A stretch of DNA of 64,000 nt from Rehmannia glutinosa (GCA_016081115.2 CM071924.1:95122616-95186615); one strand, 5' to 3'. Positions 20,769 through 34,310 are shown, numbered from the stretch's first letter. The notes: a model not told the origin generated them from the letters alone. Program-made: numbers and translations.

Positions 20769-22450
20769 TTACAAATTTTGGAATACTTCTTTGTAGACTA
20801 CATTATTTGTCTGTTTATCGTTCGATGTATCATCGCCACAAATTAATATTTTCAAGCCTCTAGGGTTGGTCACACGTGAAACAGCAACGTATAATTGGCC
20901 GTGATCAAGATCGGATTCTTTAGGTGCAGGCATCGAGCGTGAGATAGAGATTGTCCTTGACTTTTGTTTATTGTCATGGCATACGAAACGATAAGAGGAA
21001 ACTGTCATTTGGAATTTGAAGGGGTCGAGGTCGACGGAGTTAGCGTCATTCGAGGAATCAAAACTTTATGACCAGCATTTGCTCCCGTAAGAATTTTACA
21101 TTCCAGAACATGTGTGCTAAGCCTCGTAATGACCAACCTCGTACCATTGCACAACCCAATCGAATAGTCAATGTTCCTCAGGAGCATTACAGGAGTCCCA
21201 ACCTTCAAATGTAGTTCGTGATTAGGAACGCCGGAACATCTTATACCATTTAAGAATTCTGGTGTGTGCAAATCATGCAAGAAGTCAACATTTGCATCTG
21301 ATTTGCAAGTGCTATCTGAGCTCAAATACGTATGACCCTCAGATGAGTTCATTGAAGTCATGTACTGATTTATGGACTCGACGACATCAAGGGTGGGTGC
21401 TAGGATAGCTCTGTCCTTCAGATATGTCGGATCATCGGTGGCTTCTTTAAACATTGGATAAGTATTCTCGACAATAGTAGAAATTGGATCACCAGTTGAG
21501 TAGAGCAAATTATCTTCAGGAATATCAATTGTGGAACAACCATCATTCGTTCCTCCAATTGTTCCATCTCCAATGCTAGCGATCCATTCAGAAAATCTCT
21601 TCAAATCTTCATAATCATCTGTTTCACCCAGACTTTGAAGCCGCATGTTTTTCGTCAGCCTAAGCACCTTGCAATCTTTCCATAAATATGATGAATTTAT
21701 CGTGGCATTGACAATATCTTGCCGGCTTCCCTTGGGTACAACCGGCAATATCTGTCTGAAGTCCCCACCCAACACGACTGTTTTACCTCCAAATGGGACG
21801 TCAGGATTACCCGGAAATGTGGCACTCATAATATCTCGTATACTTTTATCCACTGTCTGAAAGCAATACTTGTTCATCATTGGAGCTTCGTCCCATATTA
21901 TGAGTTTACAACGAACAATCAATTCTGCAAGCGGACTCCCCATTTTGATTTCGCACGTGGACGATTCATTTGGATTAATGGGTATTAAAAATCGAGAGTG
22001 TGTCGCCCTTCCGCCAGGCAATAGAAGAAAGCGACTATCCTAATGGATGCCACATTAAGTACAATATGCCCTTTAGATCTCAACCCGAAGATAAAGCCCT
22101 CCACAAATATGTTTTACCAAAGGCCTCCATATCCATACACAAAGAACATACGACCTGCGTTTCGATTGAACAAAGACGCATGATTTTAGAATACATGCCT
22201 TTTTGTTCATCCGTCATGTTTGAAAGAAGATTATTATGTTCGATGGCCGAGCCTTACGATCATAGCGCAACTCATCGTATATCAACTGCTTTTGAATCAT
22301 ATCCATACTATCAACATCAGGAAAAGGCATCGCCGCAAACTCACGCAAACTCCTACCACGATCGCAAGAATAACTTTTCAATCTCGGAAAGTGCGATTCT
22401 TTATTTGATCCTCACTTAGACGAGTTCTATTAGAAAAGAAAAAACATAAA
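20769..22450 (-). pseudogene. Helitron Pif1-like helicase domain
   Basis: Unwinds DNA during rolling-circle transposition. The open frame 22021-21005 includes LIIWDEAPMMNK (Walker B type), VVLGGDFRQILPVVPKGSR and NMRL, characteristic of Pif1/RecD helicases in plant Helitrons. A continuation at 21008-20769 has DHGQLYVAVSRVTNPRGL, the conserved final motif, and ends NVVYKEVF. The Walker A segment (VYGYGG...K T) lies at about 22100-22130 but is split by a frameshift. Upstream pieces (ELRYDRKA type) at about 22260 belong to the Rep-helicase linker. It is the C-terminal half of the Rep/Hel protein. Confidence 0.85.
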
Positions 22451-23690
22451 AATATATAAGAATAAATAATTCACTATAAAAAAACTATTTTAAAAATAAA
22501 TACGTGAATTTGACACTAAAATTATAATATCTAATATATAATCACTGAATTAGTACCTTGATGTTGCATAAGGAGTCGTCGTTTATATAGAATATCATCC
22601 GAAAGATATTGCCAACATTTTTCCCATACCACTTCTCGCCTCGCTCAAAGAATCGACGATAACAATGACACAAATAAAATCCGAAGATTTTCAAAGACTT
22701 GCCTTGATGACTCGATTGATGATACCGTCAATATACTCCTTATCATCTTCTAATAAACCCAAAGCATAGCAAGCTTCTCGATAAGAAGAGTGTTGAACAC
22801 CTTTAATCTTCTTATAGTCATTATGACATGTGGCACCACGCACTACATTTATAAGACACCTCAAATAATACATGTCACCACATCCGGAGGCACGTAGTGC
22901 ACACGCCCCTATAGTATTCCCTCCCTTTCTCGGCACCTACTTCCTAATGTTTGATTTCCACGTGAATTTCGTAGGAGCTTACGCATAAATCAACTCTCCG
23001 CTTCGGGGTATATCTTGTTGGCTTCCATCCATGCTAGGAACATGCTTTCTCTCGGCGGTGCTTTTGTTAATAACATCGTCTATTCTTTCATCATCATGAA
23101 AAATAACACTTTGCTCGTTCTCGAGATGGAAACTTAGCCTCTCAATCTGAAGGGTATTTATATCGCATCTCGTATCCTAGTAGTCTCCATGTCTTTGCCT
23201 GCCTCACACGACGAAACATATCTACAATCATAATACATGTTCACTTCACAACGGGTTTTCACGCTTTCATCACCGTTGCTTTCGATAGAATGATGCGCTT
23301 ACGATCATGGCCTTTATTGACATATTTGAACAAATATTTTATTGATCGTGGACTGATTACACCATTCGACATTAAGGTAAGCCCGTCTTTTAAGTAATAA
23401 TCCCCGATTATGCGGCACTACGAATCTATTGTCAAGAGGACGCCATTTTTCTCAATAACTGCCATTATTTCTCCGCCTATATCGCGGGTAACCTTCTTCA
23501 TCGATAGAAGTAGTCTCAACAAACTTTTTTGGAAAATGTTTCGTACAACGACCATCACCATGCACGGAGAACTTTTTCTTACATCACCACATGGACCGTG
23601 AAGCATGAAGTCTCTAACGGCAAAGACATAATAGCATGGATCATCTTTTTCATCGTATCTCGGCCGATATGATTTTATCTATATCCTCTC
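22451..23690 (-). pseudogene. Helitron Rep-helicase linker region
   Basis: One block, 22936-22691, reads YYLRCLINVVRGAT and EACYALGLLEDDKEY, a well-conserved stretch between Rep and helicase in plant Helitrons. The rest is broken by stops. The gap at 22451-22550 is probably an intron. Confidence 0.7.
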
Positions 23691-24807
23691 GCATTTGGAT
23701 ACTTATCCTCTTTGGCCGAGAAAAAGAGCGAGAATATGGGCATGAGGCAATCCACGCGTTTCAAATTCTATGGTGTATATCATCAGTAAAGTAAAAAAAA
23801 GAAAAGTAAAGAAATGAAATCGACAAAACATTAAAATTTAAAGTTGTATTGTAAAAATGAACTTAATTTTTTAATAACCTGAAACAACTTTTCCAAATAT
23901 TTCATTATGACGGAGATCCCTGATAAGTGCATCAAGCTTCACTTTAAATATTCTGCAAATAATATCTGGACGGTCTTCGGCATTAAGTTTTCTAGTCTCA
24001 AGAAAGCGGACAATCTCTGGCCATTTGGGATTTGAGGTGAATGTAATGAACAAATCAGGATAACCCGCCCACCGACATATGGCCATTGCATCTTGATAGT
24101 TTTGTATCATGTATCGAGCACCTCCAGTAAAGCTTGAAGGTAATATAATTCGTTTTCCTTGAGTGCTGGGTTCAGTGTCTCCACGAAACACAGCATCTGC
24201 GAGACCCCTATACATATCAACACGCAACTTCTTCTGATTCAAACGGATGTATTTCAATCGCGCTGATTCTACCATCGTATAAGCATCAACGACAAACTGT
24301 TGGAATAATCGTCTTGACGACATAATTGTAGAAGGTTCATTTTCCCTTTCATGCAAACGATATGAGAAAAATTCACGAACACTAACTGTTTTCCTTCCTC
24401 TTGTAGTTGTTGTCTTCTTGAGGTCTGAGAAAGGGATGTCTTCTCTGAAACCATCTTCACCATAAGGTAGCAATAATGGGTACTGTAATGCCAAGTAAGA
24501 AGCATTCAACTCATTTATCCGCTGCAATAGTCCAGTTCTTGTCTCAATCACTATATCTCTATCCCCTAAAGCTTCATCAAAATCACCAACAATCAAAGCA
24601 GCGACTTCAGAACATGAAGGGGAATTGTATCTTCTGGCATCCGCGTCTCTTTTACCAATAAGCCGCAATCTAACATCTGAATGTCTACATTCTTGAATCT
24701 TCTCTCTCGCCATTCTAAATGTTTTTACCAAAACATTATTTTCATCAAGCATTTCTTTAAGGCCAGCCACAATGTCTTCATGTAGATTATTTGTTTCACT
24801 TCCTTGC
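23691..24807 (-). pseudogene. Helitron Rep (HUH) domain
   Basis: Rep nicks and joins DNA. The frame 24770-23871 holds the Helitron helicase-like N domain with YPLLLPYGEDGF, ARYMIQNYQDAMAICR and GYPDLFITFTSNPKWPEI. A later exon encodes the HUH box as LPHAHIL (23731-23751). The exon starts at 24807 after a 97-bp intron (24808-24904, GTATGT...TTGTAG). An intron also seems to begin at about 23878 (CAG|GTTATT). The catalytic tyrosines were not located with certainty. Confidence 0.82.
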
Positions 24808-24904
24808 CTACAACATTAAATAAATAAAAAAAGGCATTAATATGGTAGAGAACATAGTAAAAAAGTAGCGAATATTGGAATTTAACAATAAAAAGAAAAC
24901 ATAC

Positions 24905-25340
24905 CTGACAGAATTTAGTCTATGTGATACTTCATTCTCGGTATCATATATGTACAGTTGCGCAAATTTCGGAGTTGAACCATCAGATGGCAATAAACTA
25001 CCAATTAGATGATAATTTTGCCCATACATCCGAAACACTGGAGGTCCACCGCCTTTGTTTATGTCATTGTCTATCTTCCCTCCCATCGATGTGAAACAAA
25101 ACATGCTATTATAAGATCTAATGTTATCTTGAAAGTGTCTACTTTTTTCAGTATCACCAAACAACAATTCTCGAAGCAAAACAGGTGGTTGTTTTAAGGT
25201 AGGAAGCTGTATAATCCCATGACTGCAACAAAGAGAATATTGCGGGTTGTTTGATTTAACTCGAGCATTGATTCTTTCATCATACCAAAACATGGCCGCA
25301 CAAAATCGACACCTATAAAGGTTGCGTCACCGATATCCCA
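24905..25340 (-). pseudogene. Helitron Rep N-terminal zinc-finger-like region
   Basis: Exon ending at the donor at 24905/24904. It reads AMFWYDERI-like sequence, then YSLCCSHGIIQLP and later GQNYHLIGSLLP and FAQLYIYDTENEV, the usual start of plant Helitron Rep proteins. The upstream CxxC pair is disturbed by a frameshift near 25300. Confidence 0.75.
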
Positions 25341-26300
25341 ATAATCTGTGAAATTTAAATTTAATTAATTTAAATTAATATAAACTTATAAAATACAAAA
25401 TATAATTTAACGAAAAAAAAAAAACACACCAACACTGACATATATGCACTCACCGATGTGTATCAACATATTTGTCTCATTTGTTTCGATTGGAGGTGGG
25501 TTTGAACATATAGTACTATGATTTGGATCGAGCATCTTTATCATTAATAGTTGTCTCGGCGTCATCGTCTATGGTCGATCAATTATCATTTTAGAGCCGT
25601 AAATCTTCTTCAAAGGTATCACCGATGCAAGAAAACCACTTTGTTGTTTGGATTCTCGAGTGTTCTCTGTTAGTGAAATATCTTGTCAGCATTGCTTTTA
25701 AAAGTATGTAAAAATTAAATATAATGAAATATTAATTATATAACACTTTTATTTCTAGACAACAAAACATTAACTATACCATTTGTAACGTGACAACAGG
25801 CGGGATTTGAAAATGAATAAGCAATGCTGCTAGGCGCATCTTGAGAATGAATTCTTTAAGTAGCTTCCGAACTCTATTCAGGGTTAGTGTCGTATTTTCT
25901 GTAAAACAAAAAAAAATTAAAACAAATTACACGAATTATGATTTAAATGCAATAATGTTATTAACTAAATATCACTAAAATAAAACTAAATTTACCTTTT
26001 GTTAAGCCACTACACAGGGAGCTTGGAAAAAGGTAAGTTGTATTGCTCGATGAAACATTAGAAATAATTCTTGACGACGGTTTTGCAATGCTATTACTGT
26101 TTGTGATGTCACTAAGTGGTGATCTTGATATCGTACCACTAATTCCGCTCGATGAAATACCTGAAACAACACTCGTAGGTAGTCTTAAAAAATATTTTCT
26201 AAGCTTGAATATATTACAATATGTAAAAAAAGTAAAAATTATGAAAAGCGAAACCATTTTGTTTAATAATCATGCATATGTTTTATAAAAATTAATATTC
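25341..26300 (-). pseudogene. Probable 5' exons of the Helitron Rep gene
   Basis: Fragmentary. Around 26100-26180 the minus strand reads SGTISRSPLSDITN, similar to the N-terminal tails of plant Helitron proteins. Introns and stops separate the pieces and I cannot place the start codon. Confidence 0.4.
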
Positions 26301-29300
26301 ATTAATATTAAACGAATATAAAGTGATAGATATTAAGCAAATTAATTGTGCATTGGTAATTTTAATTGTTCCTTCAATTTTTTTATTAAAAAAATTAAAA
26401 CATAAGACGTAAAAATAAAAAAACAAAAATTGCGTATGAAATTATTATAAAAATAGTCATTACAATAGTATTTAGATATTGAATATTAATTAAACATTAA
26501 AAAAATGTATAAAACGTTTACTATATTTTTTGTTATTATATCAACACAAATATATATATATATATATATATAGATTAAATTTATTATATAATAATCCTAT
26601 CTTGTAAAATTCTAATAATAGTTAACATATATATATATATAATATTGTGTGGAATTACATTAAAAATTTTAAAATAAAAAAATAGGATTAATTAAATGTG
26701 CCAAAATAGTATATATAAATAATCGAATGAAATTTATTAAACAATCGAGTTTTAGTAATTACATAATATAATTACCTCGATAATACAATTAAGATGTAAT
26801 TTATATAATCTAATATATGAAATAATACAAAGTCACCATTTATAAAAAAATCTTACAAAAACAAAGCCCAATTAAGGTATTAAAAATTAATCTTACAAAC
26901 ACATTTGGAGGCCCATTAGCATTTTCTCAAACAATAAAAAAAAAAAAAAAAAAAAGAAATTACATGCCCAATATTAACCCAAGAACCCGAAGGTTCTTAA
27001 TTTCCCATCCTTATCCAGGCCATAGGTACGTGTAATGTCATAAGCAAGATTTTGACACGTATCCCCCTTAATCAACGGTCCATATTAGATATAGGGTATC
27101 ATTTGTCTCTTAGGGTTTGCATCCCCAGCCACATCTCATTTCTGGAAAATTCTCAAACACATTTCTCCCAAAACCATTTTCGTCCAAAACCAAACCCATT
27201 TCTTCCAAACCCATTCTCTGAAAAATCCAACAAATCGTCTCATCCACCCCTCAGCACTCATCTCATGTTATCTTCTTCTCCAAAAAACCCCACGCCTAAT
27301 CATTTATCAGTTTTTGAAATCGTTGATTTCATTTCTAAAAACCCCAAACCTCGCCGAAAACATACGCCCAAAAAACAAATTCGGACTTCTCTGAAGACGG
27401 GGAGCTATTATCATAGATCTGCCTAAAAAATGGCTAGATAAGTTTCATTTTACTTTTCTTTTGTCAATTTTTAGATTTAGTCAAAAATAACCAAGATCTT
27501 CACTTTTTTTATCGGTTTTTTTATTTTGTGTTTGCAGAGACGATGATGTGTTTTAATCGGTCAAAAAATCGGGATCCAAGGTATATTTTTGTATTTTTTT
27601 CTGTTATTATATAGATTTTATTTTTTCGCATATTTTTTAAGAAAATAGTTACAAATCTTTATATTGTTATATGTACGTTTTTTCTTACTTGTTTTTTTTT
27701 CGATTTGAAGAAACATATTTCTTTTTTTTTTGGATGGACCAAAAAACAGACTATATGGAAGAATAAATGTTAGTTTATTTTCTTTTCTAAATATACTTTC
27801 GATATCTTCAATATCTTTTTTTCTTGAGACTAAACAGACTATATGAAAATATACCTTGGATACCTTTTTTTTTATTTGAATAGATTTTACGTTTTTTTCT
27901 TTTTTATTTGTTATTTGACAGTCTTATTGTTTATATTTTAGAAGAATAAATGTTTGTTTTTCGATTTGCAGCGACTATATGGTTTCTTAAGCGGGACAAT
28001 ATCGAAGGTATATTTTCGTTTTGATATATCTATATCTTGATTTTTTTTTCAGTTTTTGATTTTGTAATAATAATTGTTAATTAGTTTTGTTTTTTTCATA
28101 TTTGGATTCTATCAGCTACCATAAGGTTTCTTGAGCGGCCCAAAAATATCGAAGGTATATCTTACTTTAAATTTTTTATTGTGTATGTTAATTAGATCTG
28201 TTAAAAGGTCTTGAGAATTTTTCCGAACATTTCCGAACATCAGTTATTATTTCGATTTGTTTGTCTTTTTTTAAAGATAACAATGGTAAAAAAATGAACA
28301 TGGGAAGTTGTTTATCATTTCTATGTATGATCTTTCTGAATAAGATATGTGCTCAAGTAGATTTTTTTACTGAATACATTTTAGTTTACAACTGAATAAT
28401 GAATTTCTATGAAAACGAAAGCTTACATTTATAAAATATATAGATATTAATGGTTTGTAATTTTTGATTAATATTTATTTTTTGTGTCCTGTTCTATATA
28501 AACCATATGTTTGGGGAGGAAAGTTGCAAAACACACCAGCTGATACTACCTGAGTCACTGCTCTCAGCAAATAGTCACAAGATAAGTTGACATCACCCTA
28601 ACTATTTACTGTTTTTGTGTATTAATTGATAAGTATTCTTACTAATTTAACTTGTTGATGTATTCCAGGTTCTATGTGTGTTGATTACACAGATGAATAA
28701 ATCACAATAGCAGACAATAAAGAAAATAAAATGAAGTGGTAAGTAACTAAACTAACCATCAATCTTATTGAGTCAGCTATAAATCTATGAGTACATAAGT
28801 AGTCCAAAAAAATTCATTTATGAAAAATTATTTTGCAAAGAAGCATTTAATACCGTGGTCGGTAGATATATCCCTTGCATGTTTTTTGCCCAGAATTGTC
28901 TTTCCTGTTAACTGCTTCATTATAAACAATGTTTGATATGACAGATGAATATTATACACGATTTTTTTCTGCTTAATATCGATCGCTTTTCCGGACTTTG
29001 AAATTTTTTTAAAATTGTAGCTAATAATAAAAAATGCATAATGAATGATCTTTTACCTTTTATACTGTAACCTTTGTGTTTTTAATTTGGTAATAGTAAT
29101 TATTATGGACAGAATATCATATATTTGCCTATATTAAGGAGTGTAGCACTGTTGAAAATCTGTTTGTATTTAAACCAAGTCAACAACAATCATTTCCAAA
29201 ATTATGACTTTGACTTTGAAATGTATTTATTTCCAAAATTTAGTTTGGATTCTTAGGTTGTTTTCGACTCTTTGCATAATTCATAACATATCCTTCCTTC

Positions 29301-29837
29301 GCATATTATAATTTTTAATTTTTGGTGGTATTATAATTGTGTTATAAAAAGCGATGTTACTCGTTGTATTCCATCGTTTTGTATAAGTTACCAATTACGA
29401 ATTAAGAAGACCCTTAGCTAAAAAACCACTTGACCATACACATTGAGTGTAGTGGAATCCTGATGGTGCTAGGGTCTTCAATAAAAATACTTTTATCTGT
29501 CTTGTACTTGTATCATTTTTATCTATCCTTTTTTCCATTGTTTTTTATTAGTTTTATTAAGCAAAATACCTTAATAAACAATTTTAATAAGTATATTTGT
29601 ATATACATATAGTTTAATATCAATATAAATTTTATAATTCCTATATCTCAAATGAAAAAAATACGGTGCAAATTTAAACCGATCAATCTCGAAATAATAG
29701 TAAATGTATAAAATTATATTAAAATCGCAATCAAAATTGAAATACTCAATGTACTAAAACAATCAAATCAATCGAAAAACATCAAATAATCAAAACTAAT
29801 TATAAAAACCTAACTTAATGCATGTAATCTATAATTC
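26301..29837. other. Helitron interior between Rep and RPA genes
   Basis: Very AT-rich with (TA)n runs at 26550-26571 and 26626-26640 and poly-A at 26937-26955. A Pro/Ser-rich plus-strand ORF (27052-27426) and three repeated 36-43 nt exon-like pieces (27538-28154) lie here on the plus strand. The remainder shows no coding signal. It may be captured host sequence. Confidence 0.4.
27538..28154 (+). repeat. Three exon-like repeats bounded by splice sites
   Basis: Segments 27538-27580, 27972-28007 and 28116-28154 each follow a CAG acceptor and precede GTATAT. The last two share GGTTTCTTAAGCGG / GGTTTCTTGAGCGG and end ATATCGAAG. Weaker relatives occur near 27748 and 27836 (CAGACTATATG). Confidence 0.5.
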
Positions 29838-32279
29838 TCACTTATTCGCATCTTCTTCCTTAACCATCTTAAGCTTCTTTGCCTTATTACTTGAGGACAA
29901 GTCTTCAAACAATTCTCGCTTACTTGATGGACTTTTAGCAGCCTTCATCTCTAATCCTTTTCAACTTGTTCGAGTATTCACTTCATCCTCCGATGAAGAT
30001 TCCTAAAGAAAAAAAGCCAAATGTATAAATACAATGTACAATGTTTTTGGTTAAGTATATTTATGATGAAAAATTAAATATACCTTGCCATTAGACTGTT
30101 TCTTCCTTTGAAGCTTGGATAGGTAGTCGACTCTAAAGTTACAAAAAAAAAACAATTGTTATATTGAATTTTTTTATAAATATTAATAAATAATCGAGAC
30201 AAACATTTATGTATCAAATGATTTTTTTAAGTACTGACTTTCGGGCCAGGATAAAACTTCTTAATCAATCTTAATCTGCAGTTAATTTCACCATCGAAAA
30301 TGATCGTCATAATTATCAAGTTGGTCTGCCCTAACTTGAACCTTGAAAAATACTTGTTTATCAATCAAACTTGCTAGGTCATCTGGTATATCCTGTCCAT
30401 CTTCCTTCTGTTTAATTTTTTAAAAATAATTAAATAAAAGAATTGTAAACATTATAATTTATAAACCTGAAATAGATAATAAATTACCTCAGAGTACTCG
30501 TTTCTCAATTCAGCACACGTTTTGCCTATTAATAACTGACAATCTCTATCCCAACACAAAAAAGTTGCATTCCCGGTATCATCAATAACCTGGATATGAA
30601 TTTTGTACCTAATAATTTGAAATTTCAAAGTCAGATGTAGATTAATTGAATTGTTTAGAATAGAGTAATATATATTTAATAAAATAAATAATTGTACTAA
30701 ATACCTGAAAACACCGGATTGATAAAAAACGCATAACGTTCGCAATAAAATTTATCTGCTGCCTTTGTAAGTTTCTTCGGGCATCTCTTGCAAGAAAGGT
30801 ACCACCAATCTCCAATAAATGAAAGAATGGTTGCACACACCCAAAAACTTCCCACCTAAAAACAACACAAAAATATATAATGTATATATTATAATTATAA
30901 TCATATTTTTATTTTAATAAAAGGTAATAACAAAAAACAGTTTGTTAATTTACTTCTTTGTTCCAATACAATTGATCGATCATTCGAACGGGTGATTCTC
31001 CGGATTCCAAATCTTCAGCAATTGTTCGGGTAGTAGGCACACTAACATGACTAATTGAAGGTGTTGCCCTGTTGCTGCTCATAAACCTAAATAATTTTAA
31101 AAAAAAACAAAATGTTAGATTGAATATTAATAAGAATTATCTATTAACAAAAGAAAGAAAAAATAAAAATGTAATCTAAATATTTGTTCTAACCTTTTCT
31201 TGAAGTCTGCAATCTCATCCAATTTGGCATCAAAAATCAACTTTGTAACATCGTATGTATTCGATACCTTCACTCTATCTACAATTTATTAAAGAGTAAA
31301 AAAACTGATTAAAAATTAAATAAGAATATGGATAATTTACCTTGCTATTTAGAAATAAGTTTAAGTTATTAATTTACCACAAAACACTTTAGCTCTGCAC
31401 ATTTGTACAATCACGATCAGCGGTTCAAATCGACCCTCTTCGAGAAAGGGTAATATCGTCAACATACTCCTCCCACAACGTGCAAGTGATGCGATTATTC
31501 CTATTAAAATAACAAAATAAATTTTTCGTTAAAGTTTATGATTAAACGTAATTTCTTAAATAAAATTTGATAATCTAAATTACTCCAAGTCTTCCAAAGT
31601 TAGTTCTATGAAGCGAGTGCTTTTTCCGGCAATCTCGTGGTTTGAGTCGAATGCATTGAAACAATTACGCTAATAACATCGTTGATAATAAAATCAAAGG
31701 TAAAAAATGATCAATTAATAACAATTTATGCTTTAAATTTTACATGTACAGGAAAATAAATATAATATATCTTACCAAAGAGTGAGGTCTCATCCACATT
31801 GTCCGCAATGGCGGATCACTAAAATTTTCGAATCGAAACATAAATCGAGGGAAAATTTTGTCGAACATCTAAAAATCTGGGTTTTTCCATGAAACAAAAT
31901 TTTTGTTTAGTCAAACATGTTCGATATTTATCGAATAAGGGGCAACAATAAAATCCCTAATCGCATAAACATGGCCTTCGATAAGGATTTTTTTGAACTC
32001 TGAATATTGTGTTTTCTTATAGTCCCTGAATCTGTCACCCGCAATTTGTATAATTAAAAACAAAGGGTCGATAATTTAATATAATTTATCGACTAAATAA
32101 TTCATTACATAGTCATATATTATGCATCATACCTCATAGTCATGAAAACACATTCCAAACTCGCACTTGAGTTTTGTCATTAAACCGAGGTTTTTCGTAA
32201 AGACGTACTAATCTTAGCTTCACATTCCATTGTGTTTTTGAGGAATTCGGACTCTTGATCAAAGTCGGCATGGGCGCCA
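29838..32279 (-). pseudogene. RPA1-like: RPA1-like single-strand DNA-binding protein gene in the Helitron
   Basis: RPA large-subunit homologues bind single-stranded DNA and are carried by many plant Helitrons. Order on the minus strand: ATG at 32279; an OB-fold start with WNVKLRLVRLYEKP; GDRFRDYKKTQYSEFKK and EGHVYAIRDF (about 31930-32040); ITCTLWEEYVDD (about 31490), the middle OB fold; the zinc-ribbon exon with WWYLSCKRCPKKLTKAADK and FYCERY (about 30720-30810), where the last Cys is Tyr; RYKIHIQVIDDTGNA (about 30560-30610); and GQDIPDDLASLIDKQVFFKV near 30360. It ends in a Ser/Lys-rich tail with a stop near 29838. Introns separate these blocks. Frameshifts and a TGA in the tail indicate decay. 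Confidence 0.8.
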
Positions 32280-33118
32280 TTTATTTTGTATATGAATGTG
32301 TTTGTCCAATATGCAGAGAAAAATAAATTGCTCTTTGTTCTGATGAGTGTTTTAAAATCAAACTGACAGGGTATCGCATATATATAGGTTAGTAGTGTAG
32401 CTTTTATATGGAAATATAAATCTTTTTAAATTTTTTATTATGTTTTTCTCTCTCTTTTATTAACGATTACGTAAAAAGTTGTATATATGATTCACCACAT
32501 TCTTTTTTTATTTTGTAAAATATTTACTTTACTAAATTCCTAGTTTGAATTGATGCGTATACAAATCTACATGGCATAAAACAATTTGCAATTTATTATT
32601 ATTAATTGTGCATTGATTTCCACTAATTAAGTTAATTAACCGAGATATTGTAACCAAAAATAATAATATACTTACCATTGTCGTTTGAGATTACAAACTT
32701 GATTTTCAAGTAATCTATTAAAATTGTTTTATTATTAGGTAATTCGAAAATATTCCATACATAAATGTCTCGAACAAAAAGAATGCGACCCAATTATGGT
32801 AATTTGTAGCATGATTATATAAAGGAATTCGTTCATACTTAAAAGCCGATTTTCAGCAAAAATTGTTCCATAAATAGCAGACGCGTTTAAAGAAGATATT
32901 ATATTCCATTAATAATTCCACGCGTAGATATTATATTCCATTAATAATTCCACGCGTACAACCATAATTTCAGCAAATGTTTTAGTATAATTTACATTCC
33001 AAAAATAATCGACACGATTCATAGATTTCAAAGACATCTATTTTTAGACTGAAAAAAATGGGCGGGAAAATTTTTTTTTTACCACTTTTAGAAGCGGCTC
33101 TTATTATATATATATAGA
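32280..33118 (-). other. 5' region of the Helitron with TC terminus
   Basis: Putative promoter region of the RPA-like gene, AT-rich. A 45-bp segment with the ATTATATTCCATTAATAATT motif is tandemly doubled at 32898-32955. The end on the minus strand is TCTATATATATATAATAAG. Confidence 0.6.
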
Positions 33119-33412
33119 TTAAACACCATTTTAAAACAGAAGATATCATCCGTATCCCCGTACATGGAGGTATACAATTCATAAATGTTTATTGGAGACG
33201 ACAATTAGCTAGTGAGGGTGAATTTATCACAATTCGGGAATATTCCGTTAAAATTTGTAAGAATCTTAAAACTTAAATTTGGACCTAACAGTTTTATTAC
33301 TTTTATTAAAGTCGTTTTAAACATTAAACATTAAACATAAAATAAAAAATATATTTGGTATATACTCTCCTAAAATTATTGGAACATATTATACATATAT
33401 ATGTGATCTCGT
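33119..33412. other. Unassigned spacer
   Basis: AT-rich, no feature seen. Confidence 0.3.
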
Positions 33413-33648
33413 AAGGGACCCTCTTACTGTAAGCAAGTGTGGATTGATCCTATTCATTCACTCTATTTTATCAATGGTCCAGATGCCTATTAAAATTGCC
33501 TCATTTATCAATTAATTAAAAGACAAATAGGCAAAACAAGGTAAATAACAAAATCCTATAACCATTTTTCCATTAATAATGCCCTACAATCATGGATGTG
33601 ATGAAGATCATCTTTCCATAATCGAAAACACAATCACACCAAAATCGA

Positions 33649-33651
<3 letters not shown>

Positions 33652-33693
<42 letters not shown>
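33652..33693 (+). repeat. (CT)n microsatellite
   Basis: About 21 uninterrupted CT units. Confidence 0.95.
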
Positions 33694-33695
<2 letters not shown>

Positions 33696-33899
33696 CGAAC
33701 TAGAGCAAAAACAAAACTCAAAATCGACGAGCAAAATTGTGAAATACACCATGGAAGATCAATATACTAATCAACATCAAGGTGACATATCGATAAACAC
33801 CACGGGGGAACAGAATGCACACCAGTAACCGGAGCACACATCGATGGAAATAATAGAAGAAGCCTACGAATATGGAGCAGAGAGAATTGGTTCATGAAT

Positions 33900-34310
33900 T
33901 TAATTTCAAAAAAATGATGCAAAAATAGTGTATATGTGTTGTATAACTAAACTAAAAAGATGCATACATTGAGTCATTTCAAAAGTGACAGTCAAAGTTC
34001 GATGTTTTAAAATAGTGCATAATTATTGTGTATGTGATGTATAATTAGATGAAAACGATGCATAAATAGTTTAGGTTGAACCTTGAGTCATTGTAAAAGT
34101 GACAGTCAAAGATTGTTGTTTTAAAATAGTGCATAATTATTGTGTATGTGATGTATAATTATACTAAAACGATGCATAAATAGTTTAAATTGAACATTAT
34201 TGAGTCATTTCAAAAGTGACAGTCAAATATTGTGGTTTTTAAAAAGTGCATAATTATTGTATATGTGATGTATAATTAGACGAAATCGATGCATAAATTG
34301 ATTACGTTGA
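33900..34310 (+). repeat. Three tandem units of about 115 bp
   Basis: The word GACAGTCAAA recurs at about 33987, 34101 and 34218, each followed by GTGCATAATTATTGT and TGATGTATAATTA. Confidence 0.8.

Larger units (their letters stand above)
20641..33118 (-). mobile_element. Autonomous-type Helitron with RPA gene, decayed
   Basis: On the minus strand it begins TCTATATATATATAATAAG (TC at 33118-33117, preceded by A). It ends with the hairpin CCCGTGC-ATC-GCACGGG, TCAAAAA and CTAG at 20641, followed by T. Insertion between A and T, TC start, a hairpin near the 3' end and CTRR are Helitron hallmarks. Within it, both on the minus strand, are an RPA1-like gene (5' side) and a Rep/helicase gene (3' side). 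Size is about 12.5 kb. Confidence 0.85.

Noticed and set aside
21645..22419. Plus-strand ORFs over the helicase region
   Set aside because: Complements of conserved helicase coding sequence.
26540..26575. Alternative Helitron 5' end (AATCTATATATA on the minus strand at 26574)
   Set aside because: A pure TA run can imitate the terminus, and the RPA gene beyond it is normal Helitron cargo; 33118 is the better end. Not fully excluded.
27052..27426. Plus-strand ORF of 124 codons in the Helitron
   Set aside because: Low-complexity Pro/Ser/Asn composition and no recognised family; not listed as a gene, though it could be the start of a captured exon.
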